The notes below the pieces were generated by a model that saw only the letters and a list, made by a program, of their open reading frames with translations, searched no databases and was not told the origin of the DNA. A stretch of 64,000 bases of DNA from Parerythrobacter lutipelagi (GTDB taxonomy: Bacteria > Pseudomonadota > Alphaproteobacteria > Sphingomonadales > Sphingomonadaceae). The position numbers and the translations under genes were made by a program. Shown here piece after piece: positions 52,631 to 61,087 of this stretch (within the stretch, counting starts at the first letter, position 1; the number at the start of each line of letters is the position of its first letter). The stretch spans positions 1,054,001 through 1,118,000 of the forward strand of contig NZ_SKCJ01000002.1 in NCBI RefSeq assembly GCF_005434975.1, in the 5' to 3' direction.

Positions 52631-52659
52631 GAACAGTGTTCCATGTGTTCCATTTGTTC
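52631..52659. promoter_or_regulatory. Palindrome plus 9-bp direct repeats upstream of the amidohydrolase
   Basis: GAACAGTGTTC (52631-52641) is a perfect palindrome. TGTTC recurs at 52637, 52646 and 52655, exactly every 9 bp, as TGTTCCATG, TGTTCCATT, TGTTC. The site lies 28 bases upstream of the start at 52688 and looks like an operator for a dimeric regulator; the regulator is unknown. Confidence 0.5.
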
Positions 52660-52687
52660 AGTCAAGCAGCGGAGAGGATGAACGAAC

Positions 52688-53728
52688 ATGACCGAAGCGA
52701 TTCTCGAACCGGACCTGCCGATCATCGACCCGCACCACCATTTGTGGGACCTGCGGCCGCTGATCGAAGTTTTCCCCCAACCGAGGCACGCGTTCATCGA
52801 AACGCTGGTCGATGCGGCATATTACACCTTTGACGCTTTGCAGGCTGACACGCAGTCAGGCCACAATGTAATCGGTACATGCTTCATGGAATGCGGGGCG
52901 TTCTACAACCCGGTTTACGGCGAGGACAAGAAGGTCGTCGGCGAAGTCGAGTTTGTCGATGGCGTCGCTGCACAGGGCGCAAGCGGGCTGTATGGCAATG
53001 GCCGGCCTTGCCATGCGATCATCGGGCATGCCGATTTGACGCTCGGCGACGAAGCTCGCCCGGTACTCGAAGCACTGATAGCGGCAAGCGGGCGCTTCAA
53101 AGGTATCCGCCATCAGGGAGCGTGGGACGCCGATCCGGCGGTCCTTGGGGCGCCATTCCATGCGCCGGCGGAGCTCTATCGCGATACGAAATTTCGCGAG
53201 GGATTTAGCCATCTTGGCAAGCTTGGTCTCACTTTCGATGCCTGGGTACTTGAGCCGCAGATCGGCGATGTGATCGATCTGGCCAAGGCATTCCCCGATC
53301 AGCCGATCATGCTTGATCACTGCGGCACACCGCTCAACATCGCGAGCTACCGCGGTACCCTGCACGAGCACTTTGATCGCTGGCGCAAGGCGATCCACCA
53401 ACTGGCCGAATGCGACAACGTTTCGGTCAAGCTTGGCGGCCTGGCCATGGCGTTCTGCGGCATGCCGGAAGATGGCCCCGCCAAAGGTGTCGGTTCGGAG
53501 AGGCTGGCAGCAATGTGGCGGCCCTATATCGAAACCTGCATTGATGCATTCGGAACGGATCGCGGCTTGTTCGAGAGCAATTATCCTGTCGATCGGTGGG
53601 GTGCGAGCTATCCGGTTCTCTGGAACGCTTTCAAACGGATCACCCAGCATCACTCCGCTGACGATAAAGCTGCGCTTTATGCTGGAAACGCGGCGCGGTT
53701 CTACCGAATCGAAAACTTGCTTCCGTAA
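52688..53728 (+). CDS. Amidohydrolase_2 family metal-dependent hydrolase
   Basis: A 346-residue TIM-barrel hydrolase. It begins with the metal-binding IIDPHHHLWD. LKLGLTFDAWVLEPQ and PIMLDHCGTP follow, and the C-terminal FESNYPVDRWGASYP contains the conserved Asp. No signal peptide. Family members act on lactones and aromatic carboxylates; the substrate is unknown. GGAGAGG 10 bases upstream fixes the ATG at 52688. Confidence 0.9.
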   Translation: MTEAILEPDLPIIDPHHHLWDLRPLIEVFPQPRHAFIETLVDAAYYTFDALQADTQSGHNVIGTCFMECGAFYNPVYGEDKKVVGEVEFVDGVAAQGASGLYGNGRPCHAIIGHADLTLGDEARPVLEALIAASGRFKGIRHQGAWDADPAVLGAPFHAPAELYRDTKFREGFSHLGKLGLTFDAWVLEPQIGDVIDLAKAFPDQPIMLDHCGTPLNIASYRGTLHEHFDRWRKAIHQLAECDNVSVKLGGLAMAFCGMPEDGPAKGVGSERLAAMWRPYIETCIDAFGTDRGLFESNYPVDRWGASYPVLWNAFKRITQHHSADDKAALYAGNAARFYRIENLLP

Positions 53729-53798
53729 CGTCACTCTCGACAGGGTCTGTCCCGCGCAATAGGCAGCGTTTCGTTTCAGTTTGCCACGGAGTTAGTGA

Positions 53799-54764
53799 AT
53801 GGCCCTTCCCGCCCCGTTCGACCGCATGCGTTTGCCTGTCATTGGCTCGCCCTTGTTCATCATATCGGGGCCTGATCTGGTCATCGCACAATGCAAGGCC
53901 GGGATCATTGGGTCTTTTCCAGCGCTGAATGCCCGGCCATCGGGAGTGCTCGACGAGTGGCTGCACCGGATTACCGAGGAACTGGCGGCGCATAACCGCG
54001 ACAATCCCGACCGACCGGCAGCGCCCTATGCCGTCAACCAGATCGTCCACAGGTCGAACGACCGGCTGGAAGAAGACATGGAAGTCTGCGCCAAGTGGCA
54101 GGTGCCCATGGTCATCACGTCTCTCGGCGCGCGGGAAGACATCTTCAGCGCAGTCACCAAATGGGGCGGGATCTCCCTTCACGATGTCATCAATGATCGG
54201 TTCGCACGCAAAGCCATCGAGAAGGGCGCAACCGGCCTGATACCAGTTGCGGCTGGTGCTGGCGGCCACGCAGGAGTTCAGTCTCCCTTCGCGCTAATGC
54301 AGGAAATCCGCAGCTGGTTCGGCGGTCTCGTCGCGCTTTCAGGTTCGATCGCACACGGTCGCTCGGTTCTGGCAGCCCAGGCCATGGGTGCGGATTTTGC
54401 CTACATCGGATCGCCATGGATTGCGACCGTCGAAGCCAATGCAGACCAAGATTACAAAGATGAAATCGTGGCAAGCAAAGCGGCAGACATCGTCTATTCC
54501 AACCTCTTCACCGGGGTACATGGCAATTATCTGCGAGGATCCATCGTCAAGGCCGGCCTCGACCCCGAAAATCTGCCTGAGAGCGATCCAAGCAAAATGA
54601 ACTTCGGTTCTGGGGGCAACACCAAGGCCAAGGCGTGGAAAGACATTTGGGGCTCGGGCCAAGGGGTCGGCATGGTCGACGCCGTGGACACCGTTGCTGA
54701 TCGCGTGGATCGGCTTGAGCAGGAATATCTGGCAGCGAAACAGGAGCTGGCAGAAAAAAGCTGA
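53799..54764 (+). CDS. Nitronate monooxygenase family flavoprotein
   Basis: A 321-residue FMN-binding TIM-barrel protein of the nitronate monooxygenase/2-nitropropane dioxygenase family. Visible are RLPVIGSPLFIISGPDLVIAQ, the GAGGHAGVQSP phosphate loop, GLVALSGSIAHGRS and AQAMGADFAYIGS. A C-terminal coiled-coil-like tail (DRVDRLEQEYLAAKQELAE) is added. It oxidises alkyl nitronates or acts as an enoyl reductase. GGAG 8 bases upstream supports the start. Confidence 0.92.
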   Translation: MALPAPFDRMRLPVIGSPLFIISGPDLVIAQCKAGIIGSFPALNARPSGVLDEWLHRITEELAAHNRDNPDRPAAPYAVNQIVHRSNDRLEEDMEVCAKWQVPMVITSLGAREDIFSAVTKWGGISLHDVINDRFARKAIEKGATGLIPVAAGAGGHAGVQSPFALMQEIRSWFGGLVALSGSIAHGRSVLAAQAMGADFAYIGSPWIATVEANADQDYKDEIVASKAADIVYSNLFTGVHGNYLRGSIVKAGLDPENLPESDPSKMNFGSGGNTKAKAWKDIWGSGQGVGMVDAVDTVADRVDRLEQEYLAAKQELAEKS

Positions 54765-54767
54765 CGC

Positions 54768-55574
54768 TTATCCGCGGATGATTTCGATCAATTGGCCGTC
54801 CGCAGAGGGCGTCAATTGCAAGGGGAAGCCATCATGAGCAGTGAGCATCTCTGAGGACTCAAGCTTGCCGGTAACGGCAAGATGGGCGGCGATGATCGAA
54901 CTCAGGCGCTCGCCATGTTCCAGACCGTCATGCACGGTCGCAGCAAGCCGCATTTCCTGCCCAATCAAATGGGCAAGCCCTCTGCTTCTGATTGCTCCAT
55001 CATCGGTCACTTCGAACGCAACAAGACACTGTGCGGGGAACAAGCCTCTGTCAGCCCAGGCCAAGACCGATCTCTCGAACAGGTTTGCGCCAATGGCCAG
55101 AGATGCCGAGGGCCATACATAACCAAGCAGCGATGGAAACATCCCCCCAAGCAGCCGCCCGCAATTCATCCAGCCTCTGACCACGTGAAGAATTGATTCG
55201 CCGCCCGACAGATGTGGTCCCAGCCTCAAGCACAGCGCCTCCAATTCACCGACCATTGCGCAATCACCAAAGCCAACAGCGCGCCTCCATTCGGGAATTT
55301 GGTCACCGACTGAGGTCAAGTCGAATGTCAGGCCATCCAGCAGGAGTTCGGCAATCCAGGCTCCATTGTCGTCGGAAGGATCTGCATTCGCGCTAATCGT
55401 CAGAGCTGGATACTGCTCCACCGTTTCGGTCAATGCGGCAGATGTCGGGCACTGCCCCCGCGGGAACAGCAAAAAAAGCGCCGTCCCGTCTTCACTTTCA
55501 TGGCTATCCGCAAGATTTGGAATGACCGCGCCCCTCCCCAAACATTCCAATATTACACACTTGGCGCGAATCAT
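54768..55574 (-). CDS. Hypothetical protein, two-domain-like, unrecognised
   Basis: A 268-residue cytoplasmic-looking protein (no signal, no membrane segment). Several Cys and Trp and a Gly-rich central part (HLSGGESILHVVRGWMNCGRLLGG) are seen. Start ATG 55574; a TTG at 55595 would add 7 residues. Codon use is ordinary for the genome. I do not recognise a family. It converges with the nitronate monooxygenase (3 bases apart) and follows the flavodoxin-like gene on the same strand. Confidence 0.65.
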   Translation of the reverse strand: MIRAKCVILECLGRGAVIPNLADSHESEDGTALFLLFPRGQCPTSAALTETVEQYPALTISANADPSDDNGAWIAELLLDGLTFDLTSVGDQIPEWRRAVGFGDCAMVGELEALCLRLGPHLSGGESILHVVRGWMNCGRLLGGMFPSLLGYVWPSASLAIGANLFERSVLAWADRGLFPAQCLVAFEVTDDGAIRSRGLAHLIGQEMRLAATVHDGLEHGERLSSIIAAHLAVTGKLESSEMLTAHDGFPLQLTPSADGQLIEIIRG

Positions 55575-55636
55575 TGCGTAGGTCGAGTCCCGCAAAAGCT
55601 AATGTTCCGAAATGGATGATTCTTTCCTGCACCAAT

Positions 55637-56128
55637 TCAAAAAATACCCAGCCTGAGCCCTTCGGAAAGCGAATGCCCGAGATCGCGAGATTGCGACAAT
55701 TGCGCCGCAGGCAATGTTTTGGGAGCAGCGATTTCAGCTGCAGATTGAGCACCTGTAATGACAATCAAATGATCTGCGACGCGCCGTAATCTCCAGCCTC
55801 GCGCGATTCGATCAATCTGGCGCTGAGCGCCTTCGCCGTCGGAACCGGCAGCTATGGCAGTTGCAAACGGGCGCCCCTCTATTCTGTTGAGAACGGCATA
55901 ATATGTCCGGTCGAACATTTCCTTCATCTCTCCGGACATGCTGGCGAGATTTTCCGGACAGATGAACAAGTAGCCTGAAGCCTCAAGCAGATCGGCTTCT
56001 GTCACTTGGGCAGCAGGAATGAGCCTGGCAATCTCACCTGCGCCCTCCGCAGCCGCCAACGCCATGGCTCTGCTGGCACCTGTCCGGCTATGCCAGGCGA
56101 TCAGAAGCGTGTTCTCCGCATTGCTCAT
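55637..56128 (-). CDS. Flavodoxin-like / NADPH-dependent FMN reductase-type protein
   Basis: A 163-residue protein with the flavodoxin P-loop AWHSRTGASRAMA, ADLLEASGYLFICPENLASMSGEMKEMFDR (FMN-ring loop) and GWRLRRVADHLIVI. Strand-helix alternation fits a flavodoxin fold with bound FMN. The electron partner is unknown. Starts at ATG 56128 on the minus strand, diverging from recJ (56210). Confidence 0.85.
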   Translation of the reverse strand: MSNAENTLLIAWHSRTGASRAMALAAAEGAGEIARLIPAAQVTEADLLEASGYLFICPENLASMSGEMKEMFDRTYYAVLNRIEGRPFATAIAAGSDGEGAQRQIDRIARGWRLRRVADHLIVITGAQSAAEIAAPKTLPAAQLSQSRDLGHSLSEGLRLGIF

Positions 56129-56209
56129 CGGACTTTCGTCACGGCTTGACTGTCGATTGTCAAATCACGGCGCTTTGCAGTGAGGTCGATACCAATGTAG
56201 CTGACCATC

Positions 56210-57997
56210 ATGGCATCAAACACTCTTTCACCGGTTTTCGGCGTTTCGAACTCTCTTTCCGGCAAGTCATGGCAGTGGCGCCATGGCAATATGGATCTCG
56301 GTTCGGGCGCCGGCAGCGGGATCGATGACGTCGTAACCCAGCTGCTACTCGCACGTGGGGTCGCCCGGGACGATCTTGAACGGCACCGCAATCCGACACT
56401 CCGCGACTTTTTGCCCGACCCTTCTCTGTTCCGCGATATGGATAGCGCGGCCGAGCGATTGGCACAGGCCGTCATCGCAGGTGAACGGATGACCATTTAC
56501 GGCGATTACGATGTCGACGGAGCAACGAGCGCGGCTTTGCTCATACGGCTGTTGAGGATGATTGGCGTTGGTGCCGACTACTATATTCCTGACCGGCTGC
56601 TTGAAGGTTACGGGCCAAGCGGTGAAGCGCTGGTGAGACTGGCAGATCAGGGCTCGACGCTGATCGTCACCGTCGATTGCGGCGCGATGGCGTTCGAAGC
56701 CTTGCAAATGGCCCACGACGCAGGAGTCGACGTCATCGTGGTCGACCATCACAAATGCGCCCCTGAGCTCCCCAAGGCGGCAGCATTGGTAAATCCGAAC
56801 CGGCTGGACGAAGGTGACGAGGCGGCATCGCACGGGCACTTAGCAGCGGTCGGAGTCGCCTTCCTCCTTGCGATCGCCCTGGTCCGGACTTTGCGAAACC
56901 AAAGCTATTTCAAGGATCGCGAAGAGCCGGACCTGCTCTCGCTGCTTGATCTGGTAGCACTTGGAACTGTCGCCGACGTGGCTCAGCTGCATGGGCTGAA
57001 TCGTGCTTTCGTCGCGCAGGGATTGAAGGTTATGGGCAAGCGCGCCAACACCGGAATGTCTGCCCTGATCGACGCAAGCCGCCTCAAGCGGGCCCCTGCT
57101 TGCAGCGATCTCGGATTCGCTCTCGGCCCGCGGATAAATGCTGGTGGCCGCGTGGGTGAGTCGACTCTTGGTGTCAGGTTGCTGACAACAGAAGACGCTG
57201 AAGAGGCGCGGCAGATCGCTGAGCAGCTTTCAAGCTTGAACGAAGAACGACGTGCGATTGAAGCTGCGGTTCAGGAAGCTGCTGAGGAGCAGATCGCGCA
57301 GCAGCACAATCGTTCGGTCGTGGTGCTATCCGGCGAAGGATGGCACCCAGGTGTGATCGGTATTGTCGCCGGCCGCATAAAGGAAAAAACCGGCAAGCCA
57401 TCGCTTGTCGTAGCACTCGATGAACAAACCGGTGAAGGCAAAGGGTCAGGCCGCTCCATCTCCGGGGTAGACCTCGGCGCAGCAATCATAGCGGCCAGGG
57501 AAGTCGGTCTGCTGGTTGCCGGTGGTGGGCACGCGATGGCCGCTGGTCTCACGGTCGAGGCTGACAAGCTGGACCTTTTTGCCGATTGGTTGGATGACCG
57601 CCTCGCTACAGCTGTGGGCAAGGCTCAGATGTCGCAAGCGCTCAAGCTCGACCTCGCTGTCACGACCCGCGGCCTGTCGCCTGATCTGGTTGAGACGCTT
57701 GAACTGGCTGGGCCATACGGAATAGGCTGGCCGGGGCCCAAAGTTGCGGTCGGCCCGGTTCGCCTCATCAAAGCCGATATTGTCGGCACCGATCATCTCC
57801 GGTTGATCGTAAGCGGCGAGGACGGAGGGTCGCTCAAGGCTATCGCGTTTCGCGCCGCGAATACCGATTGGGGCCAAGCGTTGCTGCATGGTGCCAAGGG
57901 TCGAAAGCTTTGGCTTGCCGGGCGTGCGAAGATCGACGACTGGGGTGCGAGGCCGGCGGCAGAGCTTCACTTGGAAGACGCAGCTTGGGCCGACTAG
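56210..57997 (+). CDS. recJ: Single-stranded-DNA-specific exonuclease RecJ
   Basis: A 5'-3' single-strand exonuclease in recombination and repair. The 595 residues hold the DHH-family motifs: YGDYDVDGATSAALL (motif I), VTVDCGAMAFEA, VVDHHKCAPELP (DHH) and the DHHA1 domain with GEGKGSGRSISGVDLGAAI and VAGGGHAMAAGLTV. Full length. The ATG at 56210 is by homology (VFGVSNSLSGKSW). No ribosome binding site is strong. tRNA-Glu genes follow. Confidence 0.96.
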   Translation: MASNTLSPVFGVSNSLSGKSWQWRHGNMDLGSGAGSGIDDVVTQLLLARGVARDDLERHRNPTLRDFLPDPSLFRDMDSAAERLAQAVIAGERMTIYGDYDVDGATSAALLIRLLRMIGVGADYYIPDRLLEGYGPSGEALVRLADQGSTLIVTVDCGAMAFEALQMAHDAGVDVIVVDHHKCAPELPKAAALVNPNRLDEGDEAASHGHLAAVGVAFLLAIALVRTLRNQSYFKDREEPDLLSLLDLVALGTVADVAQLHGLNRAFVAQGLKVMGKRANTGMSALIDASRLKRAPACSDLGFALGPRINAGGRVGESTLGVRLLTTEDAEEARQIAEQLSSLNEERRAIEAAVQEAAEEQIAQQHNRSVVVLSGEGWHPGVIGIVAGRIKEKTGKPSLVVALDEQTGEGKGSGRSISGVDLGAAIIAAREVGLLVAGGGHAMAAGLTVEADKLDLFADWLDDRLATAVGKAQMSQALKLDLAVTTRGLSPDLVETLELAGPYGIGWPGPKVAVGPVRLIKADIVGTDHLRLIVSGEDGGSLKAIAFRAANTDWGQALLHGAKGRKLWLAGRAKIDDWGARPAAELHLEDAAWAD

Positions 57998-58080
57998 CGC
58001 GAAAACCCGCGTATCGAGGCTTGACGCAGCCAGCCAGCGCCCCTAATTGCGCCGCCACGCCACCGACCCGGTAACGGGAT

Positions 58081-58155
58081 GGCCCCTTCGTCTAGCGGTT
58101 AGGACGCGGCCCTTTCACGGCTGAAACACGGGTTCGATTCCCGTAGGGGTCACCA
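58081..58155 (+). tRNA. tRNA-Glu (anticodon TTC), copy 1
   Basis: The 75-base cloverleaf has acceptor GGCCCCT (58081-58087) paired to AGGGGTC (58145-58151), D-arm TCTAGCGGTTAGGA, anticodon loop CTTTCAC (TTC), T-loop TTCGATTC and an encoded CCA. It is identical to the copy at 58200. Confidence 0.97.
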
Positions 58156-58199
58156 TCGGTGGCGGTCCTGTTTCTGGTGTTGTTTTGCGCCACAAATTT

Positions 58200-58274
58200 G
58201 GCCCCTTCGTCTAGCGGTTAGGACGCGGCCCTTTCACGGCTGAAACACGGGTTCGATTCCCGTAGGGGTCACCA
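58200..58274 (+). tRNA. tRNA-Glu (anticodon TTC), copy 2
   Basis: The 75 bases are identical to 58081-58155, 119 bp downstream in the same direction, with a 44-base spacer unrelated to the tRNA. A tandem duplication, probably co-transcribed. Confidence 0.97.
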
Positions 58275-58345
58275 TTTCTTCGAACCCGGGAATCTTTTCG
58301 CTTTGCTGTGGCACACGCGGGCACGGCTCGCTATGGGCGAAAGCG

Positions 58346-59539
58346 ATGCAGCCGCGTGGAGCCTTCCCCTGGCCCGGAGTTGGTCTAGCCATAGCCACGG
58401 CTCTGGTGCTCGTCGCCGCGACCGGTCAATTCCTTCTGACATGCGCAGTGTTGTTCGTTTGGCTTGGGACAATCTGGCTGTCACATTGGACCCCGCCGGA
58501 AATCCAGCGTGTAACCGAGGTCGAGGCCTATGACGCACAGCGACTTGCCCGTTTGATTGAAAATTCCGGCACGCCAATCCTGTTGACCAAACGAAGCCGG
58601 ATAATTGTCGCAAACAAGACGGCTCGAAAAGTCCTTGGCAATTATGTTCTCGATCAGGATGCACGCGTTGCTTTTCGGCAGCCCGGTGCGATCAAGTTGA
58701 TCGACGCACAGGCCAACGGGCGAACACGCATTCGCGGGTTGGCAAGGCGCCGTGACGAATGGTTGTTCAATCGCCAGCAATTGGACGACGATCTTGCGGT
58801 GATCGAACTGATCAATCTTACGTCAGAAGTCGATATTAGCCGGGCGCATACCGACTTTGTCGCCAACGCCAGTCACGAACTACGCACACCGCTTGCATCG
58901 ATTATCGGTTACGTAGAGACGCTGATTGAAAGTGAAGATTCGATAACCCCACAGAAACGCCAGAAATTTCTGGGTACAATTCAAAGCGAAGCCAAGCGAT
59001 TGCAGAACCTGGTCAGCGACCTGATGTCGCTGTCGCGTGTCGAGGCCGAGAAGCATGACCGGCCACAAGACACTGTCAATCTGAGACCATTGGTCGAGAA
59101 GGCGGCCGGTGACGGAGCAGGCGCGGAACGGATGCAGAGGTTGCAGCTCGAATTTTCGGATGAACCGGCGATCCTTGGCGATCCGCGACAGCTGGAACAA
59201 CTCGTTCGCAATCTCGTCGATAACGCGTTGAAATATGGAGCGCATGACAAGCCCGTGTCAGTCCGGCTGGATATCACTGAATCCGGTGAGCCAAGGCTAT
59301 CGGTGAGTGACCAGGGTGACGGCATTCCTGCCGAGCATATCCCGCATTTGACGCGGCGGTTCTATCGGACGGATCCAGGGCGCAGTCGTGCGTCCGGGGG
59401 TACTGGCCTCGGCCTCGCAATCGTAAAACATATTGTGGAGCGCCATGCTGGCCGGCTCGACATCGTCAGCCAGCGTGGCCAGGGCACCACCTTTACGGTT
59501 CGGTTCCCCCGACCGGCCGAAGCAGCGGAAGGTTCGTAA
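58346..59539 (+). CDS. phoR: Phosphate-regulon sensor histidine kinase PhoR
   Basis: A 397-residue membrane kinase. Two hydrophobic segments at the start (about 12-46) are followed by a PAS-like sensor (ENSGTPILLTKRSRIIVANKTA). Then HisKA (phospho-His in FVANASHELRTPLASIIGYVE) and HATPase_c (NLVDNALKYG; DQGDGIP; GGTGLGLAIVKHIV) follow. The kinase senses phosphate through PstSCAB-PhoU and phosphorylates PhoB. It starts the phoR-pstCAB-phoU-phoB block. A Pho-box-like site between it and pstC suggests separate PhoB control of the transporter. Confidence 0.94.
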   Translation: MQPRGAFPWPGVGLAIATALVLVAATGQFLLTCAVLFVWLGTIWLSHWTPPEIQRVTEVEAYDAQRLARLIENSGTPILLTKRSRIIVANKTARKVLGNYVLDQDARVAFRQPGAIKLIDAQANGRTRIRGLARRRDEWLFNRQQLDDDLAVIELINLTSEVDISRAHTDFVANASHELRTPLASIIGYVETLIESEDSITPQKRQKFLGTIQSEAKRLQNLVSDLMSLSRVEAEKHDRPQDTVNLRPLVEKAAGDGAGAERMQRLQLEFSDEPAILGDPRQLEQLVRNLVDNALKYGAHDKPVSVRLDITESGEPRLSVSDQGDGIPAEHIPHLTRRFYRTDPGRSRASGGTGLGLAIVKHIVERHAGRLDIVSQRGQGTTFTVRFPRPAEAAEGS

Positions 59540-59544
59540 CATTC

Positions 59545-59562
59545 CCGTCACAAAACTTCCAC
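59545..59562 (+). promoter_or_regulatory. Pho-box-like site upstream of pstC
   Basis: CCGTCACAAAACTTCCAC matches the E. coli Pho-box consensus (CTGTCAT-AAAA-CTGTCAT) at 13 of 18 positions, with the 11-bp half-site spacing. It lies just past the phoR stop and about 140 bases before the pstC start. Confidence 0.6.
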
Positions 59563-59632
59563 AAGCAGAGCCTACGCGGCTATGGGCAGCGAGCGGATTC
59601 GCCGTTACCCGCTTCGCCATGCAACTTGGGCT

Positions 59633-59652
59633 TTTGACCAGAAAATGACCTT
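59633..59652 (-). promoter_or_regulatory. Second Pho-box-like direct repeat before pstC (weaker)
   Basis: TGACC occurs at 59635 and 59646, again exactly 11 bp apart, so the minus strand reads GTCA-x7-GTCA as in half-sites of PhoB. The flanks match the consensus poorly (about 9 of 18). It lies about 50 bases before the pstC GTG. Confidence 0.35.
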
Positions 59653-59701
59653 AAGCGAAATTAGCAGGCCCACGGTTTGGCCAATCGAGCGAGCGCGCTG
59701 A

Positions 59702-61087
59702 GTGTCCACCGCGACGCTCTTTCTGCTCGCTCTGGGCCTGGGGCTTGCCGGCTGGATTGCAGGCCGCTCGCGCGCATGGGCCTTCCGCAAGTCGGTCGGC
59801 CCCAGGCAGCTTGCCGCCCTGCCCACTTACCATGCCTGGTACGTCGCACTCTGGATTGTCGTACCGGTCAGCCTGTTCGCAGTTCTCTGGTCGATCATTT
59901 CGCCGTCCCTGGTCCTGCAATCCGTTTTGTCGACTTCTGCAGCGGCCGATTTGCCGGCTTTTGGATTCCAGCGGGATAATTTGCTGAGGGAAGCACAAGC
60001 CGTCGCATCAGGCGCATCATCAGGCGTATTCAACGATGCGGCGCGCCCGCTGATTGAACCGTTTCGAGCGGCTATCTCTTACTACAATATCGTCGGCGTA
60101 GTGGCAGCATTGATCATCGGTTTCGTCGCCGGAGCATATGCCTTTCTTCGCTTGCGCCCGGATTTCACTGCCCGGACGCGGGTGGAAAAAGCGGTCATGG
60201 CTGCCCTCTTGATCGCCTCGTTGGTCGCCATCCTGACGACACTCGGCATCGTCGTCAGCCTTGTCTTCGAAACCTATCGCTTTTTTGAGATGGTCAGTCC
60301 GCTCGACTTTCTTTTCGGGACTATGTGGAACCCCGATCCGATGAGCAGCGCGTCCGACCCGGATGCCACCCGCTACGGCGCAATTCCGCTCTTCTGGGGG
60401 ACGATATTTATCGGCGCTATCATCGCCATGATTGTTGCGATCCCGCTTGGTTTGATGGGCGCAATCTATCTGACGCAATACGCAAATCCGAAACTGCGTA
60501 GCTGGGTCAAACCAGCGCTCGAAATTCTCGCTGGCGTGCCGACCGTGGTTTACGGTTATTTTGCTGCGCTTACTATCGCGCCAATGATCCGGGATGTGGC
60601 CCATGCCATCGGCATTACGAGCGCATCGAGTGAAAGCGCGCTGGCAGCAGGCCTCGTGATGGGCGTGATGATCATACCGTTCGTTTCTTCAATGGCGGAT
60701 GACTCGATCACAGCGGTCCCATCCGCGATGCGTGACGGGAGCCTCGCCATGGGTGCAACCAGGTCGGAGACGATCAAACGTGTCCTGATTCCTGCAGCCC
60801 TTCCGGGCATCGTTGCAGGTATCATGTTGGCGATCAGCCGGGCTATTGGTGAAACGATGATCGTGGTGATGGCCGCTTCAACCGCGGCCAACCTATCGGC
60901 AAATCCTCTGGACTCGATGACCACCGTTACTGTCCAGATCGTTGCAATGTTGACCGGAGAAGCAAGTACGGAACATCATACGACGCTCAGCGCATTTGCT
61001 CTCGGCTTTGTTCTTTTCCTTGTCACTCTAGCGCTCAATTTCGTGGCACTGCGTGTCGTCAGAAGGTTCCGCGAAGCTTATGAGTGA
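59702..61087 (+). CDS. pstC: Phosphate ABC transporter permease PstC
   Basis: An inner-membrane subunit of the high-affinity phosphate importer. The 461 residues are longer than the E. coli protein (about 319) because of an N-terminal region of about 190 residues, including three hydrophobic segments before the BPD_transp_1 core. The core ends with the EAA-type loop ATRSETIKRVLIPAALPGIVAG and SRAIGETMIVVMAA. The start is GTG 59702. It overlaps pstA by 8 bases. Confidence 0.94.
   Translation: MSTATLFLLALGLGLAGWIAGRSRAWAFRKSVGPRQLAALPTYHAWYVALWIVVPVSLFAVLWSIISPSLVLQSVLSTSAAADLPAFGFQRDNLLREAQAVASGASSGVFNDAARPLIEPFRAAISYYNIVGVVAALIIGFVAGAYAFLRLRPDFTARTRVEKAVMAALLIASLVAILTTLGIVVSLVFETYRFFEMVSPLDFLFGTMWNPDPMSSASDPDATRYGAIPLFWGTIFIGAIIAMIVAIPLGLMGAIYLTQYANPKLRSWVKPALEILAGVPTVVYGYFAALTIAPMIRDVAHAIGITSASSESALAAGLVMGVMIIPFVSSMADDSITAVPSAMRDGSLAMGATRSETIKRVLIPAALPGIVAGIMLAISRAIGETMIVVMAASTAANLSANPLDSMTTVTVQIVAMLTGEASTEHHTTLSAFALGFVLFLVTLALNFVALRVVRRFREAYE

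Noticed and set aside
56125-56211. A 28-codon frame overlapping the flavodoxin-like start by ATGA
   Set aside because: It begins inside the recJ start region, has no ribosome binding site and no recognisable sequence; too short to support.
58081-58274. Attachment site of an integrated element at the duplicated tRNA-Glu
   Set aside because: Both copies are complete and identical, 44 bases apart, with no integrase or cargo between them; a simple tandem duplication explains it.
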